DNA of 64,000 nucleotides from an uncultured Clostridia bacterium (GTDB lineage: Bacteria; Bacillota; Clostridia; TANB77; CAG-508). Numbering within the stretch: the first letter of the stretch is position 1; each line of letters begins with the position of its first letter. The stretch lies in contig CALXAT010000001.1 in NCBI GenBank assembly GCA_944386365.1, positions 62,001-126,000 on the forward strand, given 5' to 3'. Below the pieces are notes generated by a model that was given only the letters and a program-made list of their open reading frames with translations, was not told the origin of the DNA and did no database searches. The translations under genes and the position numbers were made by a program. Of this stretch, positions 34,554-43,433 are shown one piece after another.

Positions 34554-35927
34554 ATGGAAATACCAGTAAAAAAGAATCAAGAATATATTGTAGATATTAT
34601 AGATAATGGATTTGAAGGAGAAGGTATCGCCAAAATTGATAATTTTACCATATTTATTCCGAATAGTATTAAAGGAGAAAAGGTAAAAGTATTAATTGTG
34701 AAGGTGTTATCTTCTCATGCTTTTGGAAAAGTAATAGAAATCTTAAAAAAAGCGGATAGTCGAACAGAAAGTGATTGTCATACATATAAAAGATGTGGAG
34801 GTTGTAATCTAAGACATATTCAATATTCTGAAACACTAAACATGAAAAGAAATGCTGTTCAAAGTTTAGTTAACAAAACATTAGAGACAAATATCGAAGT
34901 AGAAGAAACGTTAGGAATGGAGCATCCATATCATTATAGAAATAAAGCACAATATCCAGTAGGTATAGATAAAGAAGGAAAGCCAGTAATAGGTGTTTTT
35001 GCCAATCGAACACATGAAATCATACCAATAGAAAATTGCTTAATTCAAGATGAAAAAACAGAAGAGATTGCAAAATATATTGTAAATTATATTACAGAAA
35101 ATCATATTTCTATATATAATGAAAAAACCAGAAAAGGATTAATAAGACATATTGTTACCAAAATAGGAAAAAGAACAAATGAAATAATGGTCATTCTTGT
35201 TATCAATGGAAAGGAATTTCCAAATGAGAATAAATTTGCAGAAGCACTAATAAATGAGTTTCCAAATATTAAGACAATAGTCAAAAATATAAACGAGAAA
35301 AATACAAATGTGATATTAGGAGAGAAAAATATAACGATATATGGAGAAGGATATATAACAGACAAATTAGGAGAATTAACATTTAAAATTTCACCATTAT
35401 CTTTTTATCAGGTAAATCCAGTTCAAGCAGAAAAGTTATACATGATAGGTGTCAAATCAGCCAATATCACAAAAGAAGATACTGTCTTTGACTTATATTG
35501 TGGAATTGGAACCATTTCTTTATTTATGGCAAAATATGCGAAAAAAGTATATGGTATTGAAATTGTAAAACAAGCGGTAGAAGATGCTATAGAAAATGCA
35601 AAAATAAATGATATACATAATACAGAATTTATTGCAGGAGATGTAGAAAAGGTATTAGATGATTTAATCAATAACAAGAAAATTATTCCAGATATCATTA
35701 TGGTTGATCCTCCAAGAAGAGGTCTTGATAAGACAAGTATTCAAAATATATTGAAGATAAAACCGAAAAAACTTGTCTATATTAGTTGTAATCCTGCAAC
35801 TTTAGTAAGAGACCTAAAAGAGCTAGAGGAAAGCTATAATATAAAAAGCATAAAGCCGGTGGATATGTTTCCGTTTACAAGTCATGTGGAAGTCTGTGCG
35901 TTGCTAGAGTTAAAGAAATGCCAGTAA
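34554..35927 (+). CDS. 23S rRNA (uracil-5-)-methyltransferase, RlmD/RlmCD/TrmA family
   Basis: 457 residues. N-terminal TRAM domain (IVDIIDNGFEGEGIAKID), an Fe-S cluster motif CHTYKRCGGCNLRHIQY (~76-92), and the C-terminal methyltransferase with FDLYCGIGTISLFMA (~310), DPPRRGLDK (~387) and the catalytic SCNPATLVRDL (~420). It methylates C5 of uridine in RNA using SAM. Gram-positive bacteria usually have RlmCD; which rRNA sites are modified is not readable. Confidence 0.93.
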   Translation: MEIPVKKNQEYIVDIIDNGFEGEGIAKIDNFTIFIPNSIKGEKVKVLIVKVLSSHAFGKVIEILKKADSRTESDCHTYKRCGGCNLRHIQYSETLNMKRNAVQSLVNKTLETNIEVEETLGMEHPYHYRNKAQYPVGIDKEGKPVIGVFANRTHEIIPIENCLIQDEKTEEIAKYIVNYITENHISIYNEKTRKGLIRHIVTKIGKRTNEIMVILVINGKEFPNENKFAEALINEFPNIKTIVKNINEKNTNVILGEKNITIYGEGYITDKLGELTFKISPLSFYQVNPVQAEKLYMIGVKSANITKEDTVFDLYCGIGTISLFMAKYAKKVYGIEIVKQAVEDAIENAKINDIHNTEFIAGDVEKVLDDLINNKKIIPDIIMVDPPRRGLDKTSIQNILKIKPKKLVYISCNPATLVRDLKELEESYNIKSIKPVDMFPFTSHVEVCALLELKKCQ

Positions 35928-36055
35928 TACTTGAATTTACTAGCTTTCAAGATACAATAATGTTTCATAAAAGAGGTAGATTTGGACTAGAGAAAGTACA
36001 AAATTCTGAAATTAATGTTAAGGTTGTTTTAGATATGGAGTGTGGAAACATATAA
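35918..36055 (+). CDS. Possible 45-residue peptide overlapping the RNA methyltransferase 3' end
   Basis: Starts ATG CCA GTA ATA within the last codons of the upstream gene in another frame, with GAAAG-like spacing only. Encodes MPVILEFTSFQDTIMFHKRG and a basic/acidic mix. Could be a gene remnant. Low support. Confidence 0.2.
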   Translation: MPVILEFTSFQDTIMFHKRGRFGLEKVQNSEINVKVVLDMECGNI

Positions 36056-36203
36056 AATGAAATTTGAAAATTGATATAATAGTTGCTGTGAGAGAATTAC
36101 AGAGATTATATATCTATGGTCAGCACACCATATGATATGGTTGAATGTTGATGAACATATGAATTTGTAATAATAAAATTTAAAAGTTAAAGAGAATCCT
36201 AAG
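36056..36203. other. Intergenic region upstream of phosphoribosyltransferase-like gene
   Basis: TATAAT near 36075 could start a short transcript ending at the terminator near 36204-36235. The stretch contains CACACCATATGATATGGTTG with a short palindrome (ACCATATGATATGGT). No coding potential seen. Confidence 0.35.
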
Positions 36204-36235
36204 TAAAGTGCCTTGTAATAGGTGCTTTATTTTTT
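36204..36235 (+). terminator. Rho-independent terminator
   Basis: AAAGTGCCT-6 nt-AGGTGCTTT (two G-U pairs) followed by ATTTTTTA. Confidence 0.7.
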
Positions 36236-36277
36236 ACCCAGAGTCCAAGATATTTAGTGTGAATTTTAGTGGTTTTG

Positions 36278-36306
36278 TTGAGAAAAATGTAGATCTGTGA
36301 TATAGT
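36278..36306 (+). promoter_or_regulatory. Sigma-A promoter
   Basis: TTGAGA, 17-base spacer, TATAGT; closely resembles the promoter at 43434 (TTGAGAAAAAT...ATCT.TG.TATAGT). Confidence 0.65.
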
Positions 36307-36333
36307 GTAGGCAGAAAGTTGGGGGAAAAAATA

Positions 36334-36924
36334 ATGAAATACATATATACTGAAAAAGATTTAGACTTAATTTCTTGGGACAGAATTGATAATTTTATTA
36401 ATAAAATTTATAAAGATGTAACTAATTATTTAATTTTAAATAATCTCAAAATAAAATATATTGTTCCTATCATGCGTGGTGGAGGGATTCCAGCAATAAT
36501 ATTTTCACATTTATTTGATGTTATTGATATGTTACCAATTCAATTAAAACATAATCATGAAACACATAATATAGATAAGAAAATAGGGCTAAATTATGTT
36601 AAAAATACAAATATAGATAGTAATCAGTGTATATTACTTGTTGAAGGAAATCATGTTACAGGAAAAACAGCTAATATAGCTGTTGATATGATTAGAAAAA
36701 AATTTGGAGACAATGTGAAAATTATTTATGTATCGCTAACAAGAGATTATACATATAGAAATAGTGTTAACAATGTTTGTTTTACAACTTGGGCGATGAC
36801 AACTAATGAAATGAAAGAATTATCGGAAGATGAATGTAAAAAATTAAATATTAATTATAATTTAGTTTCTGTTTACCCATGGGAAAATGTTGAAGAAGAA
36901 TTGAATGCTTTGAATTCTGACTAA
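36334..36924 (+). CDS. Phosphoribosyltransferase-like protein
   Basis: 196 residues; the ATG at 36334 follows GGGGGAAAAAATA. A PRTase fold is suggested by YIVPIMRGGGIPAIIFSHLF (PPi loop region) and CILLVEGNHVTGKTANIAVD, which sits where the PRPP loop (hydrophobics-acidic-acidic-T/GKT) is expected but has EGNHVTGKT in place of DDVxxTGKT. The altered acidic pair may change catalysis. Downstream genes are unrelated, so the base or partner is unknown. Confidence 0.55.
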   Translation: MKYIYTEKDLDLISWDRIDNFINKIYKDVTNYLILNNLKIKYIVPIMRGGGIPAIIFSHLFDVIDMLPIQLKHNHETHNIDKKIGLNYVKNTNIDSNQCILLVEGNHVTGKTANIAVDMIRKKFGDNVKIIYVSLTRDYTYRNSVNNVCFTTWAMTTNEMKELSEDECKKLNINYNLVSVYPWENVEEELNALNSD

Positions 36925-36926
36925 AA

Positions 36927-37308
36927 GTATATGAAGAAAATATGGATATATTTTTATCTAGTATTGGAGAATTTTTAAAAGAATTAAAATTAACAGAAGG
37001 TAGAAATATAGGTATTGTCTGAAACAAATGAAAGTAGAGATTATTTTATTACAATTATATTTATGCATGATGGATTTGAAAATGAAGTAAAAAAACAATC
37101 AACAGCCCACCAAGATACCTACCAAGATAAAATATTAGAATTTTGTAAAGAACCAAAAACAACAAAAGAAATAATGGCATATTTAGGATTAAAGGATAGA
37201 AGAAATTTCTATTTAAAATATATGAGACCATTATTAGACAGTGGAAAATTACAAATGACTATACCAGATAAACCAAATACAAAGAATCAAAAGTCTGTAA
37301 CAAAATAA
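36927..37308 (+). pseudogene. C-terminal remnant of an AlbA_2/RecG-like ATP-binding regulator
   Basis: The frame from 36927 reads EFLKELKLTEGRNIGIV then stops; LTEGRN-GI is the hallmark of AlbA_2-domain ATP-binding proteins. The next frame continues with DYFITIIFMHDGFEN and a winged-helix tail (DKILEFCKEPKTTKEIMAYL, MRPLLDSGKLQMTIPDKPN) ending in NQKSVTK, the typical C-terminus. The N-terminal two thirds are missing and a frameshift lies near 37015. A TTG-started product of 97 residues (37015-37308) could still be made. Confidence 0.6.
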
Positions 37309-37317
37309 GGAGGAAAT

Positions 37318-37698
37318 ATGAAAATAAAATTAGACCATATATATTTTAGTGTATCAGATATGGATAAAGCAGTAAAATTTTATGAAGATTTTTTGGGAAT
37401 AAAGGCTACTCATAGAGAAGAAACTAGATGGGCAGACTTTGAAATAGAAGGACAAGAAGGAATGTACTTCGGATTAATAGATAAAAAAGCATTAGGAGAA
37501 AAAAGGATAATAGGTAATAATGCAACATTAGGAATTTACACAGATGATATACATAAGGCTTTTGAAAAGGCAAAAGAAATTGGGGCTACTATTTTATATG
37601 AACCAACTTATATTCAAGATAGTCCATATAAATATATTTGTTTTGGAATGCTAGATTTAGATGGCAATATGATAGAAATAGCAAATTATGAGAGATAG
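37318..37698 (+). CDS. VOC (glyoxalase/bleomycin-resistance-like) protein
   Basis: 126 residues; AAGGAGG is 5 bases upstream. One complete VOC unit of two beta-alpha-beta-beta-beta modules: LDHIYFSVSDMDKAVKFYED at the start and LDLDGNMIEIANYE at the end, with the metal-ligand His in LDHIYF and Glu in MIEIA. Family members include glyoxalases, dioxygenases and antibiotic-binding proteins; the substrate is not readable. Confidence 0.85.
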   Translation: MKIKLDHIYFSVSDMDKAVKFYEDFLGIKATHREETRWADFEIEGQEGMYFGLIDKKALGEKRIIGNNATLGIYTDDIHKAFEKAKEIGATILYEPTYIQDSPYKYICFGMLDLDGNMIEIANYER

Positions 37699-37828
37699 GA
37701 GAAAGAGAAAAATTATTAACTGAATTAAAGTATCCAAAAGAAAGAATAGAACAGGTTAAAATTGTGTATTAAATCATAGATGTAGTAAAGATAGACCGAG
37801 AAAACAGTAAAAAATATATAGCATGTAT

Positions 37829-37867
37829 ATAGCACGGATTTTGTTAAATTTCCGTGCTATAAATTTT
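37829..37867 (+). terminator. Rho-independent terminator
   Basis: ATAGCACGGA / TCCGTGCTAT stem then AAATTTTTAT. A half copy (ATCGTGCTATATATTTTTT) follows near 37890. Confidence 0.7.
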
Positions 37868-37986
37868 TATAAAACGAAAAAATTGAAAAAATCGTGCTAT
37901 ATATTTTTTAAAATTAAATACAACAAAAGTATTTAAAAATGTGAAAAAATATTGTATAATGGCACCTATGAAAGAAAGGTGTATAT

Positions 37987-38550
37987 ATGATAGATGAAAT
38001 AATAAATAAAATAACCCCTTATATAGAAAGATCATATTTTAATAGATTTTTTAACTGGTTTATTAGAAAACTAGATTTACAAGATAAAGCAGAGAAATTA
38101 GATAAAAAGAAAAATAAAGGGAAACATCCAATACAACCAAGAAAGGGAGATATATATTTAATTGAGTTTGGTCAAAATATAGGAAAAGAATTAAGTAACA
38201 CACACATGGGAATAATAGTTCAGGCTTCAAGTAACAATGTTGCCAGTCATACAGTTTTAGTTGTACCAATTTCAAGTTCTCCAAAGTTATATCCTACACA
38301 TGAAAGAATACAAAAAGAAGATATAAAAACAGGGAAATTGGACAAATTGCCTTCAAAAGCAAAAGGAGATCAATTAACTTGTATAGATAAAGCAAGGATG
38401 TTATATAAAATTGGAAGTGTTACAGATGATTTTATGCAAAGATTAGAAAAAAGAATAATGAAAAATTTAGATATTAAGATTTCAAAAAAAGAAGAAAAAC
38501 AAGAGAAAAAAGAAACACCATCTGAAGAAGTGAAGACAGACAAAAAATAG
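37987..38550 (+). CDS. PemK/MazF-like toxin with basic extensions
   Basis: 187 residues. The core (residues ~53-150) matches PemK/MazF: PRKGDIYLIEFGQNIGKELS, NTHMGIIVQASSNNVASHTV, LVVPISSSP, then DQLTCIDKARMLYKIG. MazF-family toxins cut mRNA. An amphipathic, Lys-rich N-terminus (~50 residues) and a Lys/Glu-rich C-terminal tail extend it well beyond the usual ~110. No protein antitoxin gene is next to it; upstream is a terminator, downstream a structured RNA candidate at 13 bases from the TTGACT. It has a TATAAT promoter near 37954. Confidence 0.8.
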   Translation: MIDEIINKITPYIERSYFNRFFNWFIRKLDLQDKAEKLDKKKNKGKHPIQPRKGDIYLIEFGQNIGKELSNTHMGIIVQASSNNVASHTVLVVPISSSPKLYPTHERIQKEDIKTGKLDKLPSKAKGDQLTCIDKARMLYKIGSVTDDFMQRLEKRIMKNLDIKISKKEEKQEKKETPSEEVKTDKK

Positions 38551-38562
38551 CGAAAAAAAGAT

Positions 38563-38590
38563 TTGACTTTATCTAAAAATATGGTATAAT
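38563..38590 (+). promoter_or_regulatory. Strong promoter for the RNA candidate
   Basis: TTGACT, 16-base spacer, TATAAT, starting 13 bases after the toxin stop codon. Confidence 0.75.
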
Positions 38591-38596
38591 TAAATT

Positions 38597-38688
38597 AATA
38601 AAAAATATTTTACCACATTGCTGGTGGTACTACTTATAACGAAAGTTATAAGGTTTGATTTAAGAATAGGAGAAATCCTATTCTTTTT
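38597..38688 (+). ncRNA. Structured small RNA candidate downstream of PemK-like toxin
   Basis: About 92 bases with no ORF. Three hairpins follow the promoter: ACCAC-7 nt-GTGGT (38612-38628); CTTATAAC with a GAAA tetraloop and GTTATAAG (38633-38652); and GAATAGGA with a GAAA tetraloop and TCCTATTC followed by TTTTT (38664-38688), a textbook terminator. Two GAAA tetraloops on perfect 8-bp stems in 60 bases are unlikely by chance. The family is not recognised. It could be an independent small RNA or a cognate RNA for the toxin. Confidence 0.65.
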
Positions 38689-38739
38689 GCATAAAATATA
38701 GAAATCAGCATATCATATTAGTATAGATTAATCTAATTT

Positions 38740-38827
38740 TTAGGTAATAGACCTAACTATATATGAAGAACTTCATATAGCTCGATTAAAGAGTGATAAT
38801 ATATTTTATATTATTGCTCTTTTTTTA
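38740..38827 (+). ncRNA. Second hairpin array, RNA candidate
   Basis: Three consecutive hairpins nearly without spacers: TTAGGT-AATAG-ACCTAA (38740-38756), TATATGAAG-AA-CTTCATATA (38760-38779), and a long terminator stem AAAGAGTGATAATATA / TATATTATTGCTCTTT with a T7 tail. A weak promoter (TTGCAT, 18 bases, TATCAT) precedes it at 38687-38716. No ORF. Could instead be a bidirectional terminator with extra stems. Confidence 0.45.
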
Positions 38828-38910
38828 TGAAAATTTAAAAAATTGTGATATAGCTTATGAAAGCAATTTTAATTATAAATTGTAAAATTAAAAAAGAAGT
38901 GAAAAGAGAA

Positions 38911-39180
38911 GAAATAACATTATAAAGGCAAAAAATCTAAAAATAGAAAGAGATAGAGAAGTTGAAGAATATAATCATAAATTAAAAAGAGATAGAGAAA
39001 TAGCAAATAATAAATGTGAAGATGAAAAAAGCAAAGAGAAAAAATATTGAAGAAAAAGAATCAATGCAAAATAAATTAGACCAAGCATATAACCCAATAA
39101 AAGAAATGGCAACAAAAGCAGTTGAAACAACAGGAAAAGTTAGAATACTTGGAAATAGCACAACTGAAACTAATAAATAA
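38911..39180 (+). pseudogene. Coiled-coil protein remnant, frameshifted
   Basis: One frame reads KAKNLKIERDREVEEYNHKL, KRDREIANNKCEDEKSKEKK and stops; the next frame, from an A-run near 39040, reads KNIEEKESMQNKLDQAYNPI, KEMATKAVETTGKVRILGNS to a TAA at 39178. No start codon with ribosome-binding site. Charged, helical; family not recognised. Confidence 0.4.
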
Positions 39181-39200
39181 CAAAATTTTATAGAAATACT

Positions 39201-39248
39201 TGTCGGAAACTCTCGTAAATAATACAATATTTACGAGAGTTTCCGACA
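39201..39248. repeat. Perfect 21-bp inverted repeat
   Basis: TGTCGGAAACTCTCGTAAAT-A and its exact reverse complement are separated by six bases (ATACAA). The arms are less A+T-rich than the surroundings and there is no T-run, so it does not look like an ordinary terminator. Candidate mobile-element end, recombinase site or RNA hairpin. Confidence 0.8.
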
Positions 39249-39381
39249 GTTAATTTTCCTGTAAAACCTAACTAAAAACGGAATATATTGACAATAGAAA
39301 AACACCACAACATATTGAAAACAATTATGTAAACATGATACAATGTGAATGATGTGATTTATACAAAGGAGGTATACGATA

Positions 39382-42300
39382 ATGAGTATGCTAAAAGTAA
39401 AAAGAAAAACATTATTCATATTAGGGATTGCTATAGTGATGATTTTATTAGCAGTAACAAGTAGTTATGCAGTAACATCACAAACAACTGAAAATCCTGA
39501 TCATGTTTATTTATCAAATATTTCGTATTTAAATGAAAAATCATTTGTTCAAAGTGCTTATTCCATTCTTTTAGATAAAAACCAAGATAGTGACTTTATT
39601 ACCCTAAATGTTAATGGAAAGAAAATGCCATTTTTAAAGGGAATCTGTGCATGGGCAACATCTGAAATCGTTTATGATTTAAGGGAATATGATTATGATT
39701 ACTTCACATCATATATTGGTGTTGATGCAAGTGAACAAAGTGACTACTTTAATACAGGAGCAAAATTTTATATCTATACATCTGTTGATGGAGATTATTG
39801 GGAAGAAAGATATCAATCAGACATTCTTTATGGTTGGAGTGAAGCACCATTTATCAAAATAAATATCAAAGACGCAAATTATTTAAAATTAGTTGCTGAT
39901 GAAAACCAAGAATATCCTGGTGATTTTTGGTCTCCATGGTATGATGAAACTGTTTATGCAGATGCTAAATTGATAAAAGAAAGTTATGTAGAAGATACAG
40001 CAGAAGTTGATTTTATTAAAACAGTAGAAGAATATGATAAAAAGATAAAAACATATTCGGTTAATCAAGAGATAACAGGTGAATTTGAAATAGCACTACT
40101 ACAAAGAGAATTTGTAAAAAATGTAGGATATGATTTATTACAACAATTTGTAAGATATAGTGATGAGAATTATCAAGTGATTTCTTGGCTAATGAATAAT
40201 GTAGATAATCTTCGTCTTTATATTATTGGAGGAGAACCAGATGGTAGTTATATGGAATCTTTAAGAGTTCTTTCTAAATTATATGCTACATATAAAGATG
40301 ACTTAAATAAAGAAGATATAACTGCAAATGGAACAGCTTTAAAAAATTTATATCGTAAAATGATGATTAGTTTATCTTTAACGCATTCAACTGATGTTGG
40401 CTTATGGGCAGGAGGAATGACAAATAATCCAAATGACCCAAACAACTCAAATGCAGTTGCTCGTTATGAAATTTATAAAAAAATGCATCAAGAAGGAAAA
40501 TTAGATAGTAAAATATTTGAATCTTTAACAATTGAAGAAATGCGTTTTGTTATGAATAATATTATAGATGATGAGGAAATTGAATGGTTAAATGCATATA
40601 CAACACAATATGATAGTAGAAATCCGTATAGTTATATAGAGTATACATTTGGTTATGAATATTCTAAAAGTGAGTATTATGATCCTTCAAATTACGAAAA
40701 ATGGAACCAAAAATATAATTTATCAAAATATAATATAACTTACCAAACAGGTTATCCAAAATTATGGATTGTTTTTGAAGAAGGTGGTGTGTGTGGAGCA
40801 CTTTCAAAAACAGGATCAAATATATGGGGATCTTATGGTGTTCCTTCAAGCGTAGTAAGTCAGCCAGGTCATGCAGCATATATATATTATTCTTTAGATA
40901 GCAATGGAAATGGAATTTGGAATTTATACAATGATATTTCTGGTTGGCAACAATCTGGAAAAACAGAAAAATTGACAATTCGTATGCCAAATGGTTGGGG
41001 TAATGGTAGTTATGCTAGTCAATATCCTGTACCTTATGTTTTACTAGCACAAGGTGCATTAAATGATTTTGACAATTATGAAAAATCAGAAGAAATATTA
41101 TTACTTGCAAATACGTATAAAGACAATGAAGAAGAATTATACAATATATATAGAAAAGCGCTTGAAGTGCAACCACTTAACTTCGATGCTTGGCATGGAT
41201 TAGTAAATTTATATATATTTGATGATACAAAAACAAGTGAAGAAAAATATAGGCTTGCACAAGAAATAGCAAATAGCTTAAAATATTATCCACTTCCAAT
41301 GCATGACTTATTAAAACTAATCGAGCCATCAATAGAAGAAACAGAATATACAGTAGCACTTAATGTGTTATTAACAAAAACATTGACAGAGGGAACAATG
41401 GCTACAAGTAATGAAACAATACAAGAAGTAGCAGTACGTGAAGTTGCAAATTATTTGTTAGGAAATACAGATACAGAAATTGCCACATTCTCATTTGATG
41501 GAGAAAATGCTGGAGCAATTGTACTTGGTAGCAGATTTGAAGGAGTGGGTGTTGCTTGGGAATATAGTTTAAATAATCAAGAAACATGGACTCAAGTACA
41601 TGAACACAAAGTGCAATTAACAAATGAGGAAATAGAAAGTATTACAGCTGAAAATGATATTTTAGTGCATATTGTGGGAGCTGGTTATGAAGAGGAGAAT
41701 ATTTATAGGATAGATATTTTAAAAGGAACCATTCCAACAAATCTTTACAATAATGACCTTGAAAACAAAATCATTGGTGCTACGGATCTTATGGAATGGA
41801 AATATACTGAAAATGATAGTTGGACATCTTATAAAGAGCAAATACCAGATTTAACAGGTGATAAGACAGTTACTGTAAGGACAGGAGCAACAGGTGTATA
41901 TTTACCTAGTGACGAATTAACCTTTAGTTTTACAGAAGATAACCAATTAGATACACAAAAATATATTTCTATTGATCATTTATCTATTTTCCAAGTATCT
42001 AGTGAAGAGCTAGGAACTAACGAGGGAGCACAAAATGCAATAGATGGTAATATTCATACGATGTGGCATAGTAGTTGGAATGGAGATGATTCAGAAAGAT
42101 ATATTATAATAGAATTAGATGAACCAAAATATATATCAGCATTAGAATATGTACCAAGACAGATTGGAAACAATGGTAGAATTAAAGAAGGACAAATATT
42201 GGTGAGTATGGATGGGAAAACTTGGACTGATGTTGCTACAATAACAAATTGGGCAGATAGTCCTGATTCAAAAATGGTTGTATTTGATGAAGTTATTAAA

Positions 42301-43233
42301 TCTAAATATGTAAAGTTAGTAGCAACGGAAAACTATGGAGATGGTAGAGACTTTATTACGGCAACTATGATTAATTTGTTTGAAGATACAACGCAGGAAG
42401 AAGAAAGTGAAACACCGCCAAATGAAGAAGAGAAACCAGAAGAGATACCAGATGAAACACTACCAGAAAATCCAGATGAAGAACAAAAACCAGAGCAGAA
42501 ACCAGAAGAAAAGCCAACTCCAGACGAAGAAGAAAAACCAGAAGAGACGCCAGATGAACAACCAACGCCAGATGAAGAAGAAAAGCCAGAGCAAAAGCCG
42601 GAAGAAACACTACCAGAAGATCCAGACGAAGAAGAAGAACCAGATAAGATACCAGAACAACCTACTCCAGATGAAGGAGAGCAACCAGAAGATACACCGG
42701 ACGAAACATTACCAGAAAATCCGGAAGAGGGACAAAAACCAGAACAAACACCAACACCAGATGGAGGACAAAAACCAGAGCAAAAGCCAGAACAAATACC
42801 AACACCAGATGGAGGACAAAAGCCAGAGCAAAAGCCAGAACAAACACCAACACTAGATGGAGGACAAAAACCACAGCAAAAGCCAGAACAAACACCAACA
42901 CCAGAAGGAGGACAAAAAACAGAGCAAAAGCCAGAACAAACACCAACACTAGATGAGGAAGAAAAAATAGATGAGACATCAAATGAAATATTAACTCTAG
43001 AAGAAGAGCAGAAAGCAGAAGAAATGACAGAAGAAATAACAGAAGAAACATTAATACAAGATCAAGGCAAAATAACAAATGCAAAAGAACCAGATATTGC
43101 GGTAAAAGAAGAAACATCACTAAAATCAGGATGGAGTAAATTTATTTTGATTATCATCGTTGTGGTAGGTATTTTAATTAGCGTATTTTATATAAAACAA
43201 AAAAGAAATCCATTTAGAATTTCTAAAAAGTGA
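39382..43233 (+). CDS. Large surface protein: NPCBM, transglutaminase-like, F5/8 C domains, Pro-Glu repeats, C-terminal anchor
   Basis: 1283 residues; AAAGGAGG is upstream of the ATG. Order: signal peptide (1-~30, FILGIAIVMILLAVTSSYAV); NPCBM-like carbohydrate-binding module (~35-215, with FLKGICAWATSEIVYDL and FTSYIGVDASE); helical segment; transglutaminase-like core with Cys in GGVCGALSKTGS (~470) and His in SQPGHAAYI (~498); TPR-like stretch (~570-640); beta domains (~700-850); F5/8-type C/discoidin domain (~860-1005, NAIDGNIHTMWHSSW, KYVKLVATEN); Pro/Glu-rich low-complexity stalk (~1010-1240); membrane helix and KQKRNPFRISKK tail. No LPXTG, so it is membrane-anchored. Likely binds and processes glycoconjugates or peptidoglycan at the surface. 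Confidence 0.8.
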   Translation: MSMLKVKRKTLFILGIAIVMILLAVTSSYAVTSQTTENPDHVYLSNISYLNEKSFVQSAYSILLDKNQDSDFITLNVNGKKMPFLKGICAWATSEIVYDLREYDYDYFTSYIGVDASEQSDYFNTGAKFYIYTSVDGDYWEERYQSDILYGWSEAPFIKINIKDANYLKLVADENQEYPGDFWSPWYDETVYADAKLIKESYVEDTAEVDFIKTVEEYDKKIKTYSVNQEITGEFEIALLQREFVKNVGYDLLQQFVRYSDENYQVISWLMNNVDNLRLYIIGGEPDGSYMESLRVLSKLYATYKDDLNKEDITANGTALKNLYRKMMISLSLTHSTDVGLWAGGMTNNPNDPNNSNAVARYEIYKKMHQEGKLDSKIFESLTIEEMRFVMNNIIDDEEIEWLNAYTTQYDSRNPYSYIEYTFGYEYSKSEYYDPSNYEKWNQKYNLSKYNITYQTGYPKLWIVFEEGGVCGALSKTGSNIWGSYGVPSSVVSQPGHAAYIYYSLDSNGNGIWNLYNDISGWQQSGKTEKLTIRMPNGWGNGSYASQYPVPYVLLAQGALNDFDNYEKSEEILLLANTYKDNEEELYNIYRKALEVQPLNFDAWHGLVNLYIFDDTKTSEEKYRLAQEIANSLKYYPLPMHDLLKLIEPSIEETEYTVALNVLLTKTLTEGTMATSNETIQEVAVREVANYLLGNTDTEIATFSFDGENAGAIVLGSRFEGVGVAWEYSLNNQETWTQVHEHKVQLTNEEIESITAENDILVHIVGAGYEEENIYRIDILKGTIPTNLYNNDLENKIIGATDLMEWKYTENDSWTSYKEQIPDLTGDKTVTVRTGATGVYLPSDELTFSFTEDNQLDTQKYISIDHLSIFQVSSEELGTNEGAQNAIDGNIHTMWHSSWNGDDSERYIIIELDEPKYISALEYVPRQIGNNGRIKEGQILVSMDGKTWTDVATITNWADSPDSKMVVFDEVIKSKYVKLVATENYGDGRDFITATMINLFEDTTQEEESETPPNEEEKPEEIPDETLPENPDEEQKPEQKPEEKPTPDEEEKPEETPDEQPTPDEEEKPEQKPEETLPEDPDEEEEPDKIPEQPTPDEGEQPEDTPDETLPENPEEGQKPEQTPTPDGGQKPEQKPEQIPTPDGGQKPEQKPEQTPTLDGGQKPQQKPEQTPTPEGGQKTEQKPEQTPTLDEEEKIDETSNEILTLEEEQKAEEMTEEITEETLIQDQGKITNAKEPDIAVKEETSLKSGWSKFILIIIVVVGILISVFYIKQKRNPFRISKK
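42405..42960 (+). repeat. Pro-Glu stalk repeats
   Basis: Degenerate repeats encoding PDEEEKPEETPDE-like units (42405-42735), then near-identical units of TPTPDGGQKPEQKPEQ (42735-42960). The last block repeats with about 66-base period and few changes, so copy number is prone to change by slippage. Confidence 0.8.
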
Positions 43234-43238
43234 TAAGC

Positions 43239-43275
43239 AAAAAAGGCAAGATAGTATTTGATATCTTGCTTTTTT
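43239..43275 (+). terminator. Rho-independent terminator
   Basis: AAAAAAGGCAAGATA / TATCTTGCTTTTTT stem-loop. A second small hairpin AACAAG-5 nt-CTTGTT lies at about 43345. Confidence 0.85.
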
Positions 43276-43433
43276 ACGTCAACAAATGTTTAAACTTTTT
43301 TGAAAATTAAATACATATAGTTAAATTAGAAAATTTTTCAACAAACAAGATTGGCTTGTTTTTAAATAGTAATATTTTATTTTATTTTTATTGGAATAAT
43401 GAATAGAGTATTAATTAAAAATTCAAGATTTAA

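Noticed and set aside
42371..43120. Long reading frames on both strands over the surface-protein stalk
   Set aside because: They arise from the repetitive Pro-Glu coding sequence read in other frames; no start signals.
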